Source of the DNA: an uncultured Sutterella sp.
Lineage (GTDB): Bacteria > Pseudomonadota > Gammaproteobacteria > Burkholderiales > Burkholderiaceae_F
NCBI GenBank assembly: GCA_905198475.1
Contig: CAJKCQ010000005.1
Location: forward strand, 1 to 60,414
DNA length: 60,414 nt
Direction of reading: 5' to 3'
The first letter of the stretch is position 1. Every line of letters starts with the position of its first letter. Position numbers and translations under genes: made by a program. The notes under the pieces were generated by a model. It was not told where the DNA came from. It saw only the letters and a program-made list of their open reading frames with translations, and made no database searches. Positions 8,581 to 17,322 of the stretch are shown one piece after another.

Positions 8581-9999
8581 TTGGCATTTCTTGACAGCAT
8601 CGTCTCGGCGATAAACGACGTCCTCTGGTCCTACGTCCTCATCATCCTGCTCGTGGGTTGCGGCATCTGGTTCACGCTCCGCACGGGATTGGTGCAGCTG
8701 CGCCACCTCGGCGAAATGTTTCGCCTGATCGGCGAAGGGGCCTCGAACAAGCCCGAAAAGGGGCACATCTCCACCTTCCAGGCCTTCTGCGTCTCCACGG
8801 CCTCGCGCGTGGGCGTCGGCAACATCGCTGGCATCGCGCTCGCCGTGACGGTGGGCGGTCCGGGCGCGGTCTTCTGGATGTGGGTGATCGCGATCCTCGG
8901 CGCCGCCACGGGCTTCGTCGAATCGACGCTCGCGCAGGTCTACAAGGCCCCGCGTCGCCACGGCGGCTTCGTCGGCGGCCCCGCCTACTACATCGGCAAC
9001 GCCCTGGGCTCGCCCTTCTTCGCCACCGTCTTCGCGGTGCTGATCGCCGTCACCTACGGCCTCATCTTCAACTCCGTGCAGGCCAACACCATCGCGCTCT
9101 CGCTCAAGGCCTCCCTCGACGTGAATCCGATGATCACGGGCGTGGTGGTTGCGGTCCTCACATGGCTCGTGATCTTCGGGGGGCTCACGCGCATCGCGCG
9201 CGTCGTGGGCTGGCTCGTCCCGCTGATGGCCGGCGCCTATCTTCTCGTCGCCGGCATCGTGACCTTCATGAACATCTCCGCCATTCCGGCCGTCCTCACC
9301 CTCATCGTGAAGAGCGCCTTCGGGCTCGACGCGGCGATGGGCGCCGGCGTGGGCGTCGCGGTGATGACGGGCGTGAAGCGCGGCCTCTTCTCGAACGAGG
9401 CGGGCATGGGTTCGGTGCCCAACGCCGCGGCCACGGCTGATGCGACGCACCCGGCCAAGCAGGGCCTCGTGCAGGCTTTGGGCGTCTTCGTCGACACCCT
9501 CATGGTCTGCATGTCCTCGGCGATGATCGTGCTCCTCTCGCCCGACTGGCAGACGGCGGGGATCACCGGGATCGAACTCGCGCAGCATGCGCTCGCGGGG
9601 CAGCTCGGCGAGTGGACGAACATCTTCATGACGGTGATCGTCCTCTTCTTTGCCTTCAGTTCGATCATCGGCAACTACTTCTACGGTGAAGTCAACATGG
9701 ACTTCATCAGCCGCAAGCCCATCGCCAACAAGATCTACCGCCTCTGCGTGGTGGTGATGGTGCTCTTCGGGGCCGTGGCGAGCCTCTCGCTCGTCTGGGG
9801 CCTCGCCGACCTCTTCATGGCGCTCATGGCGATGCTCAACCTCGGTGCGATCCTCCTGCTCGGCAACATCGCCTTCATCGTGCAGAAGGACTACTTCGCG
9901 CAGAAGCGCGCCGGCGTGAAGGAGCCCGAGTTCGACCCGGCGATCCTCCCCTCGACCCGCGGCATTCTCGCCTGGCCGCGAGGCAAGTTCGACGCCTGA
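8581..9999 (+). CDS. Alanine or glycine:cation symporter, AGCS family
   Basis: Sodium- or proton-coupled uptake of small neutral amino acids at the inner membrane. The protein has 472 residues and about ten to eleven hydrophobic helices. The family signature GLFSNEAGMGSVPNAAATAD is complete near residue 275, and the N-terminal STASRVGVGNIAGIA motif, shared by AGCS and related LeuT-fold carriers, is present. The start is a TTG at 8581, preceded by GGGAGAAG at 8566-8573; no ATG in frame would keep the first helix. A TACAAT box at 8513-8518 may be the -10. A 425-bp gap follows before the nitrite reductase. Confidence 0.9.
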   Translation: MAFLDSIVSAINDVLWSYVLIILLVGCGIWFTLRTGLVQLRHLGEMFRLIGEGASNKPEKGHISTFQAFCVSTASRVGVGNIAGIALAVTVGGPGAVFWMWVIAILGAATGFVESTLAQVYKAPRRHGGFVGGPAYYIGNALGSPFFATVFAVLIAVTYGLIFNSVQANTIALSLKASLDVNPMITGVVVAVLTWLVIFGGLTRIARVVGWLVPLMAGAYLLVAGIVTFMNISAIPAVLTLIVKSAFGLDAAMGAGVGVAVMTGVKRGLFSNEAGMGSVPNAAATADATHPAKQGLVQALGVFVDTLMVCMSSAMIVLLSPDWQTAGITGIELAQHALAGQLGEWTNIFMTVIVLFFAFSSIIGNYFYGEVNMDFISRKPIANKIYRLCVVVMVLFGAVASLSLVWGLADLFMALMAMLNLGAILLLGNIAFIVQKDYFAQKRAGVKEPEFDPAILPSTRGILAWPRGKFDA

Positions 10000-10248
10000 C
10001 GCCGAATTCGTCTCCGGCGGCGGGAGAGCGGCGCTCAAGCGCCCGATCCCGCCCGAATCCATCCCATCCGACGCCCGCCCGAGCACTCCGCCCGGCGCGG
10101 GCGTCGGCGCATCGGGCGCACCGATTCGCCCGCCTCCCCCTCACGGATCAGCTGGGGGGCCGGGTTTCTACGAAGGGTGGGGGTTGAAATTAACCCTTAA
10201 GGAATATCAAACCTTCGAGAGCTGCTCCGAACCGCTCGGTTTTCTAAG

Positions 10249-10285
10249 GGAGAGGGGAGTTGAGAACGTCTCTCAACCCCTCTCC
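10249..10285. terminator. Long hairpin in the gap between the AGCS and nitrite reductase genes
   Basis: GGAGAGGGG-AG-TTGAGA (10249-10265) pairs with TCTCAACCCCTCTCC (10271-10285): 15 bp with a 2-nt bulge. It may end the AGCS transcript or act in the leader of the nitrite reductase gene. The rest of 10000-10424 holds no gene; a GGGTT/AACCC inverted repeat lies at 10181-10196 and an unconvincing TTGACG -35-like box at 10335. Confidence 0.45.
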
Positions 10286-10424
10286 GGGACCTCCCGTCGT
10301 GGGTCTTTAAGTGAGGCTTAAGCAAAAATAAAATTTGACGCATAAAGAAACACTTAGCTACGAACTCTCCCGCGCCCCGCCTGCGAAGACGCAGGGAGAG
10401 CCCATCCGAAAGGAGACCCCCACC

Positions 10425-12059
10425 ATGACCATGCGCCATTGTCTGACGGCCGTCGCCGCCGCACTTTTCTCCCTTGGACTCGTCGGCGCCGCCAACGCGG
10501 CCGACCTCTCGAGCTGCACGACCTGCCACTCGAACATCACGAAGAGCCACGCCGGCAGCCAGCACAAGGCCGTCGCCTGCACGTCCTGCCACACCGGGCT
10601 TGACGAGCACCTGAAGAAGCCCACGGCCCGTCCGACCGTCAACATGGATCCGGCCAACTGCGGCGCCTGCCACACGCTCCAGTACCAGTCGCTCTTCAAG
10701 GACGACGGCCGTTCGGCGCGCCAGTCGAAGAAGGCCGCCAACGGTCCGGCGCCCGACCCGTTCTTTGACCGCGCGCTCGGGGCGCACGGCTTCACGAAGG
10801 AGCACGATCTGCCGCGCGCCCACACCTGGATGGTGATCGACCAGTTCATCGTCGACCGCGCGTTCGGCGGCCGCTTTGAGCCGAAGGACGGTTGGCTCTA
10901 CGCGGGTCTTGAGGGCGGGAAGTCCTACAAGGCCTGGGACGTCCTCAAGGACAACTATCCGGACAACAACACCCAGAAGGCGCACAAGCCCGGCACCGCC
11001 GCCGCAGGCAACGCCGTCTGCTGGAGCTGCAAGTCCACCGACCTGATGCTCGACTGGGCCTACATGGGCGACAAGGTCGAGGGCGCGACCTTCAACCGCG
11101 CCTCGAACCCGGTCGAGGTCGTGCGCAAGGTGAACCACGCGCTCAACTGCAACTTCTGCCACGATCCGCACACCGCGCAGCCGCGCATCGTCCGCGACGG
11201 TCTGATCGACGCCGTCACGCGTGACAACAAGGACGTGCCGAGCGTCTGGAATTCCGTCGCCGCCCACAAGACCAAGGTGGACGTGCAGGACTTCGGCGTG
11301 CGCGGCTTCACCCGCAAGGTGGGCTACCTCGCCAAGCCCGACGCCAACCTGATGTGCGCTCAGTGCCACGTCGAGTACGTCTGCAACCCGGGCTTCAACG
11401 CCAAGACGGGTGAGAAGGTGGGCTTCGACAACCGCTGGACGAACCTCTTCCCGTTCGTCAACGCCGACCAGATCGAGGAGTACTACGAGAAGGTTCCGTT
11501 CCGCGACTTCAAGCACAACGTGACGGGCGCCGGCCTCGTGAAGATGCAGCACCCGGATACGGAAACGTACTTCGGCTCCGTGCACGACAAGATCGGCGCG
11601 GACTGCGCGACCTGCCACATGCCGAAGGTGAAGGACGAGAAGACGGGCAAGACCTACACGCTCCACTGGGCCACTTCGCCGCGCCACTACATGCAGGAAA
11701 CGTGCCTTACCTGCCACAAGGACAAGACCGAAGCGCAGATGAACAAGGTGATCGACGCAATGAAGGGCCACTTCGATGGCAAGGTCCGCGAAGCTGAATC
11801 GCGCATGAACGACATGTTCGACGCCTTCGACCTCGCGATCGCCAACGGCGTCGATCAGAAGACGCTCGACGAAGCCCGCAAGCTCCACGCCTCCGCCCAC
11901 ATCAACTGGGAGTACTGGACGGCTGCGAACGGCGCGTACTTCCACAATCCCGATGAAGCCTCGCGTTCGCTCGCCAAGAGCGCCAAGGCCGCTTCCGACG
12001 CCGCCGCGCTCCTGAGGAAGGCGGTCGCCGAGAAGGCGAAGGCCGCCGCCGCGAAGTAA
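10425..12059 (+). CDS. Octaheme cytochrome c nitrite reductase (ONR, NrfA superfamily)
   Basis: Periplasmic reduction of nitrite (also NO and hydroxylamine) to ammonium. After a Sec signal peptide (cleavage near AANA-AD, residue 26) there are eight heme sites: CTTCH31, CTSCH52, CGACH79, CWSCK199, CNFCH242, CAQCH311, CATCH394, CLTCH427. The fourth has lysine as axial ligand, as in the active-site heme of NrfA and ONR. Ordinary NrfA has five hemes; the three N-terminal ones here match the extra ONR domain. HVEYVC (Y318, C320) has the spacing of the Tyr-Cys crosslink known from Thioalkalivibrio ONR, and KMQHPDTETY supplies the catalytic His376. The ATG at 10425 follows AAGGAG (10409-10414). A longer frame opening at 10335 lacks such support. 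ccmI follows. Confidence 0.92.
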   Translation: MTMRHCLTAVAAALFSLGLVGAANAADLSSCTTCHSNITKSHAGSQHKAVACTSCHTGLDEHLKKPTARPTVNMDPANCGACHTLQYQSLFKDDGRSARQSKKAANGPAPDPFFDRALGAHGFTKEHDLPRAHTWMVIDQFIVDRAFGGRFEPKDGWLYAGLEGGKSYKAWDVLKDNYPDNNTQKAHKPGTAAAGNAVCWSCKSTDLMLDWAYMGDKVEGATFNRASNPVEVVRKVNHALNCNFCHDPHTAQPRIVRDGLIDAVTRDNKDVPSVWNSVAAHKTKVDVQDFGVRGFTRKVGYLAKPDANLMCAQCHVEYVCNPGFNAKTGEKVGFDNRWTNLFPFVNADQIEEYYEKVPFRDFKHNVTGAGLVKMQHPDTETYFGSVHDKIGADCATCHMPKVKDEKTGKTYTLHWATSPRHYMQETCLTCHKDKTEAQMNKVIDAMKGHFDGKVREAESRMNDMFDAFDLAIANGVDQKTLDEARKLHASAHINWEYWTAANGAYFHNPDEASRSLAKSAKAASDAAALLRKAVAEKAKAAAAK

Positions 12060-12076
12060 CCGGCAGGAATGAGGGC

Positions 12077-12100
12077 GGGCTCTCCCCCACGGGAGAGCCC
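12077..12100 (+). terminator. Hairpin terminator after the nitrite reductase gene
   Basis: Perfect 10-bp stem GGGCTCTCCC / GGGAGAGCCC with a 4-nt loop, 18 bp after the stop. Confidence 0.65.
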
Positions 12101-12120
12101 ACCCCCGGACCGACCGGAAG

Positions 12121-12156
12121 GAAGGGGACGATTCCGACCACGGGACCGTCCCCTTC
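12121..12156 (+). terminator. Second hairpin downstream of the nitrite reductase gene
   Basis: Perfect 10-bp stem GAAGGGGACG / CGTCCCCTTC with a 16-nt loop, 20 bp after the first hairpin; tandem termination is the simplest reading. Confidence 0.5.
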
Positions 12157-12223
12157 GTCTTCCCGGCCCTTCCGGCGCCGACACCCCCCAAGAGGCCTAT
12201 GGGGCGCTTCGGGCCGGCCGCGT

Positions 12224-12229
12224 TAAGAT
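12224..12229 (+). promoter_or_regulatory. Candidate -10 box (TAAGAT) for ccmI
   Basis: TAAGAT followed by CGGGCG, 61 bp upstream of the ccmI ATG. It resembles other TANAAT plus GC-rich discriminator sites in the window; no clear -35 is seen. Confidence 0.3.
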
Positions 12230-12290
12230 CGGGCGCTCCCATCGTTCTGTAGACTCTCGTCGTTTTCCCCCCACTTATCCGGTCCGCCTC

Positions 12291-13178
12291 ATGTCGAATC
12301 CCTGGATCCTCTACGCCGTCTGCGCGCTCATGCTCATCGTCGCGGTGGCGGCGCTCCTGCCGACCATCCTGCACGCGAAGGAGGCCGCGCCGGAAGCCGA
12401 GCGCGACGCCCGGGCCGAGGCCCTCGCCGCCCAGGCGCTGCGCGCCGAGAAGGCGCGGCTCGACGAAGACTTCGCCGCGGGCCGCATGGACCGGGAGCAC
12501 TACGAGGCGCTCCTCACGGACCTGAGGCGCCGCGTGCTCGAGGAGCAGAAGCCCGCCCTCAACGAAGAGGAGAAGTCCGCGCCCAAGGCCGATCCGCTCA
12601 ACTTGAGCCGCGGGCAGTTGGCCGCACTCGTCACGGCGCTCATCTGCACGATTTCAATCGGCTCCTACGCGTTCCTGGGCGCTCCGGAGATGCTCGGCCT
12701 CGCGCAGGCGCAGAAGGTCCTCCAGGGCACGGCTTCCGCCGAATCCATCGAGGACTACCTGAAGAGCTCCCCGAAGGACGGCCGCGCGTGGGTGCTTCTC
12801 GCCCACCGCCGCATCGACTCCGGGGACTTCCGCGGGGCGGCCGAAGCCTACCGGAACGCCCGCGAATCGTCGCCCAAGATCGCCCGCGACCCCGACGTGT
12901 CGCTCGAATACGGCGCGGCGGCCCTGACGGCCCGCGATCCGCAGTTCTTCGCCGACGCCAACAAGGCCCTTCAGGAGGCGCTCGCGCAGAAGCCCGGCGA
13001 CCCGCGGGCCGAGCAGCTCGCGCTCATGGGGGCCGTGGCCGCCGAAGACTGGGCGCGTGCGCGCGACCTCACCCGCATGATGCTCGAGCGCATGCCGCCC
13101 GACAGCCCGGACTACATGCAGGCCGAGCAGACGCTCCGGATGCTTGAGTCGCGCGCGGCCTCCGCGGCCGGCAAGTAG
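12291..13178 (+). CDS. ccmI: Cytochrome c biogenesis protein CcmI
   Basis: Holds apocytochrome c C-termini for heme ligation by the Ccm system. The protein has 295 residues: an N-terminal membrane helix (WILYAVCALMLIVAVAALLP), a cytoplasmic helical loop with RLDEDFAAGRMDREHYEALL typical of CcmI, a second helix (ALVTALICTISIGSYAFLGA, about 105-125), and a periplasmic TPR region (AWVLLAHRRIDSGDFRGAAEAY onward). The ATG at 12291 places the first helix at the N-terminus; a longer frame from 12069 would read through two terminator hairpins. The neighbouring octaheme enzyme is an obvious client. No other ccm genes are in the window, so the rest of the maturation system must lie elsewhere. Confidence 0.85.
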   Translation: MSNPWILYAVCALMLIVAVAALLPTILHAKEAAPEAERDARAEALAAQALRAEKARLDEDFAAGRMDREHYEALLTDLRRRVLEEQKPALNEEEKSAPKADPLNLSRGQLAALVTALICTISIGSYAFLGAPEMLGLAQAQKVLQGTASAESIEDYLKSSPKDGRAWVLLAHRRIDSGDFRGAAEAYRNARESSPKIARDPDVSLEYGAAALTARDPQFFADANKALQEALAQKPGDPRAEQLALMGAVAAEDWARARDLTRMMLERMPPDSPDYMQAEQTLRMLESRAASAAGK

Positions 13179-13201
13179 CCTTGTCGCTGCTGCAGACGAA
13201 G

Positions 13202-13235
13202 ACGCCCGTTTTTCCGATTGAGGAGAAGCGGGCGT
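13202..13235. terminator. Terminator between ccmI and the DUF1266-like gene
   Basis: ACGCCCG (13202-13208) pairs with CGGGCGT (13229-13235), followed on the plus strand by TTCTCTT. It sits between convergent stops at 13178 and 13267. Confidence 0.6.
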
Positions 13236-13266
13236 TTCTCTTGAGCCGCAGCAGGACGGAAGGGCG

Positions 13267-14130
13267 TCAGTAGACCTCGGGCGCGTCTTCGTCGGCCTTC
13301 ACGACGGGCCAGGGGAAGGCGGTCCAGGCCCCTTGCGGCTTCTTGACGGAAAGGAGCGTCGCGGTCGTCTTCGCCGCCTGCAGGAGCGCCTCGGCCGCAG
13401 CCTTCTCGCTCATCGCCACGCCCTTCCAGAATTCGCCGAGGATCCACGAGCGGCGCAGATCCTGCCAGGAGGCGCAGCGCAGCAGCAGCTCGCCCGCGAT
13501 GCGCGATTCCATGCGCGCCACATCGTCGGCCGCGGCTGAGTCGCTGGCCTCGGCCTTGGCGACGAAAGCCGCGCCCTGCAGCAGGTCCCAGCCGCGGAGC
13601 GCCGTCCAGTCGAGGCGCCCGCGGAAGAAGTCCGCGGTCATGCGCAGGCGCTCCATGCGCGCCGCGAGCGTTTTGTCGTGGGTCACCACGTCAAAGCCGC
13701 TCCACCCCAGGGCCGTGTCGTTCTTCAGGAGGTCCTTGAGGCATCTCGCGTCCTGCACGCGCTTGAAATCCGCGGCGGCACCCGCTCCTTCGACGAGAAG
13801 CCGGAAGTGCTCGTCGAGGTCCTCGCTCGACATGATCTCGAGGGTGGATGAGAACTCGTGGAGAATCTCGCCCGCCGAAAGATCGGTGTCCGAGATCTCG
13901 CCCGAGCTCCAGCCTTCTTTGAGAAGCGGCAGACGCGCGGCTTCATGCACGAACGCCCGCACGGGAATGTCGTCCCAGAAGACCGGGGCGGCCGCCTGCG
14001 CTGCACCCGGCGCGCCGGCGCCGCCGTCCGCAGTAGGACGGTCCATCGCGTTGACGAGCGCTGTGAGGAGCACGCTCATCGAGGTGCTCGGCGCGAGGAG
14101 TTCAAGAGGAGCTTCGTCGGAATTCATCAT
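13267..14130 (-). CDS. DUF1266-like protein
   Basis: A 287-residue soluble protein with no signal peptide or membrane helix. The C-terminal half has the DUF1266 pattern: LRGWDLLQGAAFVAKAE, then CASWQDLRRSWILGEFWKG. The N-terminal half is acidic and variable. The function of DUF1266 is unknown. The ATG at 14130 overlaps the stop of the upstream U32 gene by 4 nt (ATGA), so the two are translationally coupled, and this is the last gene of the minus-strand run. It could also be an immunity-like or regulatory partner, but nothing in the sequence decides that. Confidence 0.6.
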   Translation of the reverse strand: MMNSDEAPLELLAPSTSMSVLLTALVNAMDRPTADGGAGAPGAAQAAAPVFWDDIPVRAFVHEAARLPLLKEGWSSGEISDTDLSAGEILHEFSSTLEIMSSEDLDEHFRLLVEGAGAAADFKRVQDARCLKDLLKNDTALGWSGFDVVTHDKTLAARMERLRMTADFFRGRLDWTALRGWDLLQGAAFVAKAEASDSAAADDVARMESRIAGELLLRCASWQDLRRSWILGEFWKGVAMSEKAAAEALLQAAKTTATLLSVKKPQGAWTAFPWPVVKADEDAPEVY

Positions 14131-16427
14131 GCGCGGCCGCGTCCGGAGGAGGAGCGTCCCGAGGAGTTTGAACGGCCGGAATGACTGGAACGGCCTGCCC
14201 GGTCGGGTCGATCGGACCAGGTGTTCCGCCCCCGGTCTTCGCCCCCACGGCGCTCCGAGTGGATCATGCTCCCATTGTGCTTCCTGCCGGGCGCTTCGTG
14301 CGGCTTCGTGCGGGTCGGGTGCGTCTCGCTTCCGGCGCGGCTACCGCGGGGCGCCCGGGTCTGCGGTGCATGAGCTCCCTGTGCGGCCTTCGCCGCATTC
14401 GGCGCAGCGGGGCGTCCGTCCGCCCTCATCGCCGCGGCCTCCACATCGGTGCGCTTTCTCACGCGCTTTGTGAAGTCCGTGAGTCCCGTCAGCGTCATCT
14501 CGCAGGGCGAGGCCTTGCAGTGGAAGTCCGCGCGGAACTTTTCGCCCGCGGAGTTGACGAGAACGAGGGGTTCGGGGCGCAGGAGCGCGCGCTCCGTGGT
14601 CTCAAGGATTTCGGGGAAGGCTTTCAGCATCTTCGGGCAGAGCTTCAGGGCCGCGCGCACGCAGTGGCGGCAGGTCATGAGTTCGGCCGAGGCGACGGGC
14701 TTGATTTCGAAGGCGGGGGCGGTCACCAGCGCGCCGTGGGCGGCGTAGAAGGCCTTTGTCTGAAGGTTGGCGGCGTTCGCCTTGAAGCCGAGGATGCGCT
14801 CGGGGTAGGGAGCCGCATCGTCCCACGGGGCGCGTGCGGGCTTCGGGCGGGCCGCGGCGCGGGCTTGGAGGAGGTCCTCCACCGCGGCGCGCCTCAGGTT
14901 GTTGGCGAAGCTCGCCGGCACGAAGACGTCGAGGTCTTCGGGGATGCAGACGCTTCTCGCCGCAAAGGGCGTGTCGCCCAGGCGCGCGAGGTTCTGCCTG
15001 AGGGAGGCGATGTTCTTCTGTGGATCCGACGGGGCGGAGAGGTCGAGCGACACGCACGCGCTCGCGCAGTGTTCTCCGTCCGAGATCACCAGGTCGAGTC
15101 CGTCCTCGTGGTTCGTGAAGACGAGGTCCACGGGGATGCGGCGCTCGGCGGTCCTCCCTTCCATGAGCCTGAGGAACGCGTGGTCGCGGTTGCGCTTGAG
15201 CTCGAGCCCCGCCCTCAGGCCCTCCAACTTCGCGACGGGTTCGGCCGGAAAGAGCGCCCAGCGCCCGGATCCCGGCCGGCCTTCGGGTTCGGCGCGGTTG
15301 ACGGCGAGCCCGTGGATCTCCTCGTCGTCGCCGAGGTAGGTGAGGCCGTCGCCGTTCGCAAACGCGACGCCGGGCTTCGCCGAGACGAGGATGCGGTCGC
15401 GCTCGACCGACTCCACCCGCCCCGCGGGGTCGCCCATGTGCTTGGGGCTCTCGAGCTCGGCCACGGCGTAGGGCTTGTCGAATTCGCGCCCGTGGATGAA
15501 GTATTCGGTCTTGCCGCGGTTGAAGACCTTCTCGGGCGAAGGCTCGAAGGTGAGCGTGCTCGTTCCGTCCGACGTCCGCGAGAGCTCGGGGCGCCGGGCG
15601 ATGATGTCGTCCAACTTCCTGCGGTACCAGGCCGTGACGTTCTTCACGTAGGGAAGGCCCTTCAGGCGTCCTTCGATCTTGAAGGACGAGACGCCCGCGT
15701 CGATCAGGGCCTCGAGGTTCGCCGTCTGGTCGTTGTCCTTGAGCGAAAGAACGTGCCGGCGCTTGGCGAGCATGCGCCCGTCCTCCGTCAGGACGTCGTA
15801 GGGGAGGCGGCAGAGCTGCGAGCATTCGCCGCGGTTGGCGGACCGCCTCGTCACGGCCTCGGACATCCAGCACTGGCCCGAGTAGCTCACGCACAGGGCG
15901 CCGTGAATGAAGAACTCGATGCGGGCGTGCTGGAGCCGCGCCCGTACGGCCGCGATCTGGTCGAGCGAGAGCTCTCGCGCGAGCACGAGCTGCGAGAAGC
16001 CGACGGATTCGAGGAACGCCGCCTTCTCGGGCGTGCGGATGTCGCACTGGGTCGAGGCGTGCAGCTCCACGTCGGGGAGCTCGCCCATCAGCAGGCCCAT
16101 GTCCTGCAGGATCAGGACGTCGACTCCGGCGCGGGCGACGTCGAAGGCGAGCGCCCGGGCGGCGTCGATTTCGTCGTCGCGAAAGAGGGTGTTCAACGCG
16201 ACGAAGACCCGCGCTTGGTAGCGGTGCGCGTAGTCGCAGAGCCGCGCGATGTCTTCGAGCGAATTGCCCGCCGCGGCGCGCGCGCCGAAGGCGGGGCCGC
16301 CGATGTAGACGGCGTCCGCGCCGTGGTCGATCGCGGCGATGCCGGTTTGGGCGTCGCGGGCGGGCGCGAGGAGCTCAAGGGCCGTCGCGGGGGGAACCGC
16401 ACTCCAGGATCCGGCGTGCAGCGTCAT
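14127..16427 (-). CDS. rlhA: Peptidase U32 family protein, RlhA-like (23S rRNA hydroxylation)
   Basis: U32 proteins carry an Fe-S cluster and act in RNA or quinone hydroxylation; the long members resemble RlhA, needed for 5-hydroxycytidine in 23S rRNA. Evidence is ELLAPARDAQTGIAAIDHGADAVYIGG at the start of the barrel (residues 18 on), LHASTQCDI, and four cysteines in the order CVSYSGQC, GECSQLC, then LSLKDNDQTANLEALIDAGV and FKIEGRLKG. At 766 residues it matches the long type with the extra C-terminal domain. The C-terminal 70 residues (from about 695) are a basic, Arg/Ser-rich tail absent from most homologs. It overlaps both neighbours by 4 nt. Confidence 0.82.
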   Translation of the reverse strand: MTLHAGSWSAVPPATALELLAPARDAQTGIAAIDHGADAVYIGGPAFGARAAAGNSLEDIARLCDYAHRYQARVFVALNTLFRDDEIDAARALAFDVARAGVDVLILQDMGLLMGELPDVELHASTQCDIRTPEKAAFLESVGFSQLVLARELSLDQIAAVRARLQHARIEFFIHGALCVSYSGQCWMSEAVTRRSANRGECSQLCRLPYDVLTEDGRMLAKRRHVLSLKDNDQTANLEALIDAGVSSFKIEGRLKGLPYVKNVTAWYRRKLDDIIARRPELSRTSDGTSTLTFEPSPEKVFNRGKTEYFIHGREFDKPYAVAELESPKHMGDPAGRVESVERDRILVSAKPGVAFANGDGLTYLGDDEEIHGLAVNRAEPEGRPGSGRWALFPAEPVAKLEGLRAGLELKRNRDHAFLRLMEGRTAERRIPVDLVFTNHEDGLDLVISDGEHCASACVSLDLSAPSDPQKNIASLRQNLARLGDTPFAARSVCIPEDLDVFVPASFANNLRRAAVEDLLQARAAARPKPARAPWDDAAPYPERILGFKANAANLQTKAFYAAHGALVTAPAFEIKPVASAELMTCRHCVRAALKLCPKMLKAFPEILETTERALLRPEPLVLVNSAGEKFRADFHCKASPCEMTLTGLTDFTKRVRKRTDVEAAAMRADGRPAAPNAAKAAQGAHAPQTRAPRGSRAGSETHPTRTKPHEAPGRKHNGSMIHSERRGGEDRGRNTWSDRPDRAGRSSHSGRSNSSGRSSSGRGRA

Positions 16428-17140
16428 CGGGGCGCACCTCCGGCGCGGCCCTTCACGGCGCAGGCCTTGACGGCGAGGTAGTCGGCGAGCTCCGCGTCGC
16501 CGGAGCGGCGCGCGAAGTCCGCGGGCGACTCGCCCTTGTCGGTGCAGTAGTCGCGGAAGGCGCCGGCCTTGAGGAGCATCACCACGGAGTCGCGCGAGGG
16601 CTTCCTCGCCGCCATGATGAGGGGCGTCACGCCCGAAGTGGTCTGCACGTTGGGGCTGACGCCCGCCTTGAGCAGGCGCTCGATGAACCAGGTGCGGCCT
16701 TCGGTCGCGGCGTAGTGAAGGGGCGTCCAGTTCGCGCCCGCCTTGGGGTCGGCGCCCTTCTTGAGAAGTTCCTCGAAGATCTGCTTGTCGCCCTTGAAGA
16801 CCGCAAGCATCAGCGGCGTCTCGCCGAAGCGGTTGACTTCGTTGACGGCGAGCCGCCCGGAATTGAGGAGCGTCTCGGCGACGTCGGGCGTGTCCGCGCG
16901 CATCGCGTACGTGAAGGCCGTGTCGCCGTTCTCCATGTGGAAGTTCGGGTTCGCGCCTCGGTCGAGAAGCGTTTTGAGCTCCTGGGCCTGCCCGGCGCGG
17001 ACCGCCTGGCGGACTTCGGCGAGCTGCGCCGACGTGAGGGCGTTTTCCTCAACGGGAGCGGCGGAGGAGGCCGCGATGGACGAGAAGAAGGCCGCGGCGC
17101 AGAGGAGCGCGGCGGCGCAGGAGGAAGGGCGGACGGACAT
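16424..17140 (-). CDS. Secreted ankyrin-repeat protein
   Basis: Signal peptide MSVRPSSCAAALLCAAAFFS with cleavage near SSAAP, followed by at least five ankyrin repeats: LKTLLDRGANPNFHMENGDT, then FGETPLMLAVFKGDKQIF, NWTPLHYAATEGRTWFIERL, SGVTPLIMAARKPS and GESPADFARRSGDAELADYL. These repeats bind partner proteins; the protein is probably periplasmic. At 238 residues it is typical of small proteobacterial periplasmic ankyrin proteins. The ATG at 17140 is chosen because it starts the signal peptide; the frame continues upstream without support. The stop overlaps the U32 start by 4 nt. The partner is unknown. Confidence 0.82.
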   Translation of the reverse strand: MSVRPSSCAAALLCAAAFFSSIAASSAAPVEENALTSAQLAEVRQAVRAGQAQELKTLLDRGANPNFHMENGDTAFTYAMRADTPDVAETLLNSGRLAVNEVNRFGETPLMLAVFKGDKQIFEELLKKGADPKAGANWTPLHYAATEGRTWFIERLLKAGVSPNVQTTSGVTPLIMAARKPSRDSVVMLLKAGAFRDYCTDKGESPADFARRSGDAELADYLAVKACAVKGRAGGAPR

Positions 17141-17212
17141 GGAAGGTCTCGAGGGAGTCGATTTTGGGCGAAAGAATAGCACCGGCCTGCGCCCGCGCCG
17201 CCCCCTGACGCC

Positions 17213-17249
17213 GCCCCCGTGTGCAAGCGGGTGTTGCGCGTCCGGGGGC
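17213..17249 (-). terminator. Weak hairpin between the TatD and ankyrin genes
   Basis: GCCCCCG (17213-17219) pairs with CGGGGGC (17243-17249) around a 23-nt loop, in the 182-bp gap. It could lower read-through into the ankyrin gene; there is no U-tract. Confidence 0.3.
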
Positions 17250-17322
17250 TTCTCCCCGACGAAAAAGGCCCGACCGGCGGGAGCGTGCAAGATTCGACGA
17301 CGACGCCCTTCCGGGCGCGGGA

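Noticed and set aside
10181..10196. FNR site upstream of the octaheme gene
   Set aside because: The inverted repeat is GGGTT/AACCC; the TTGAT-N4-ATCAA form is absent.
10197..12500. 767-residue minus-strand frame across the nitrite reductase gene
   Set aside because: It is a composition artefact opposite eight intact heme motifs.
14181..16481. 766-residue plus-strand frame opposite the U32 gene
   Set aside because: No family motif; the opposite strand has the full U32 signature.
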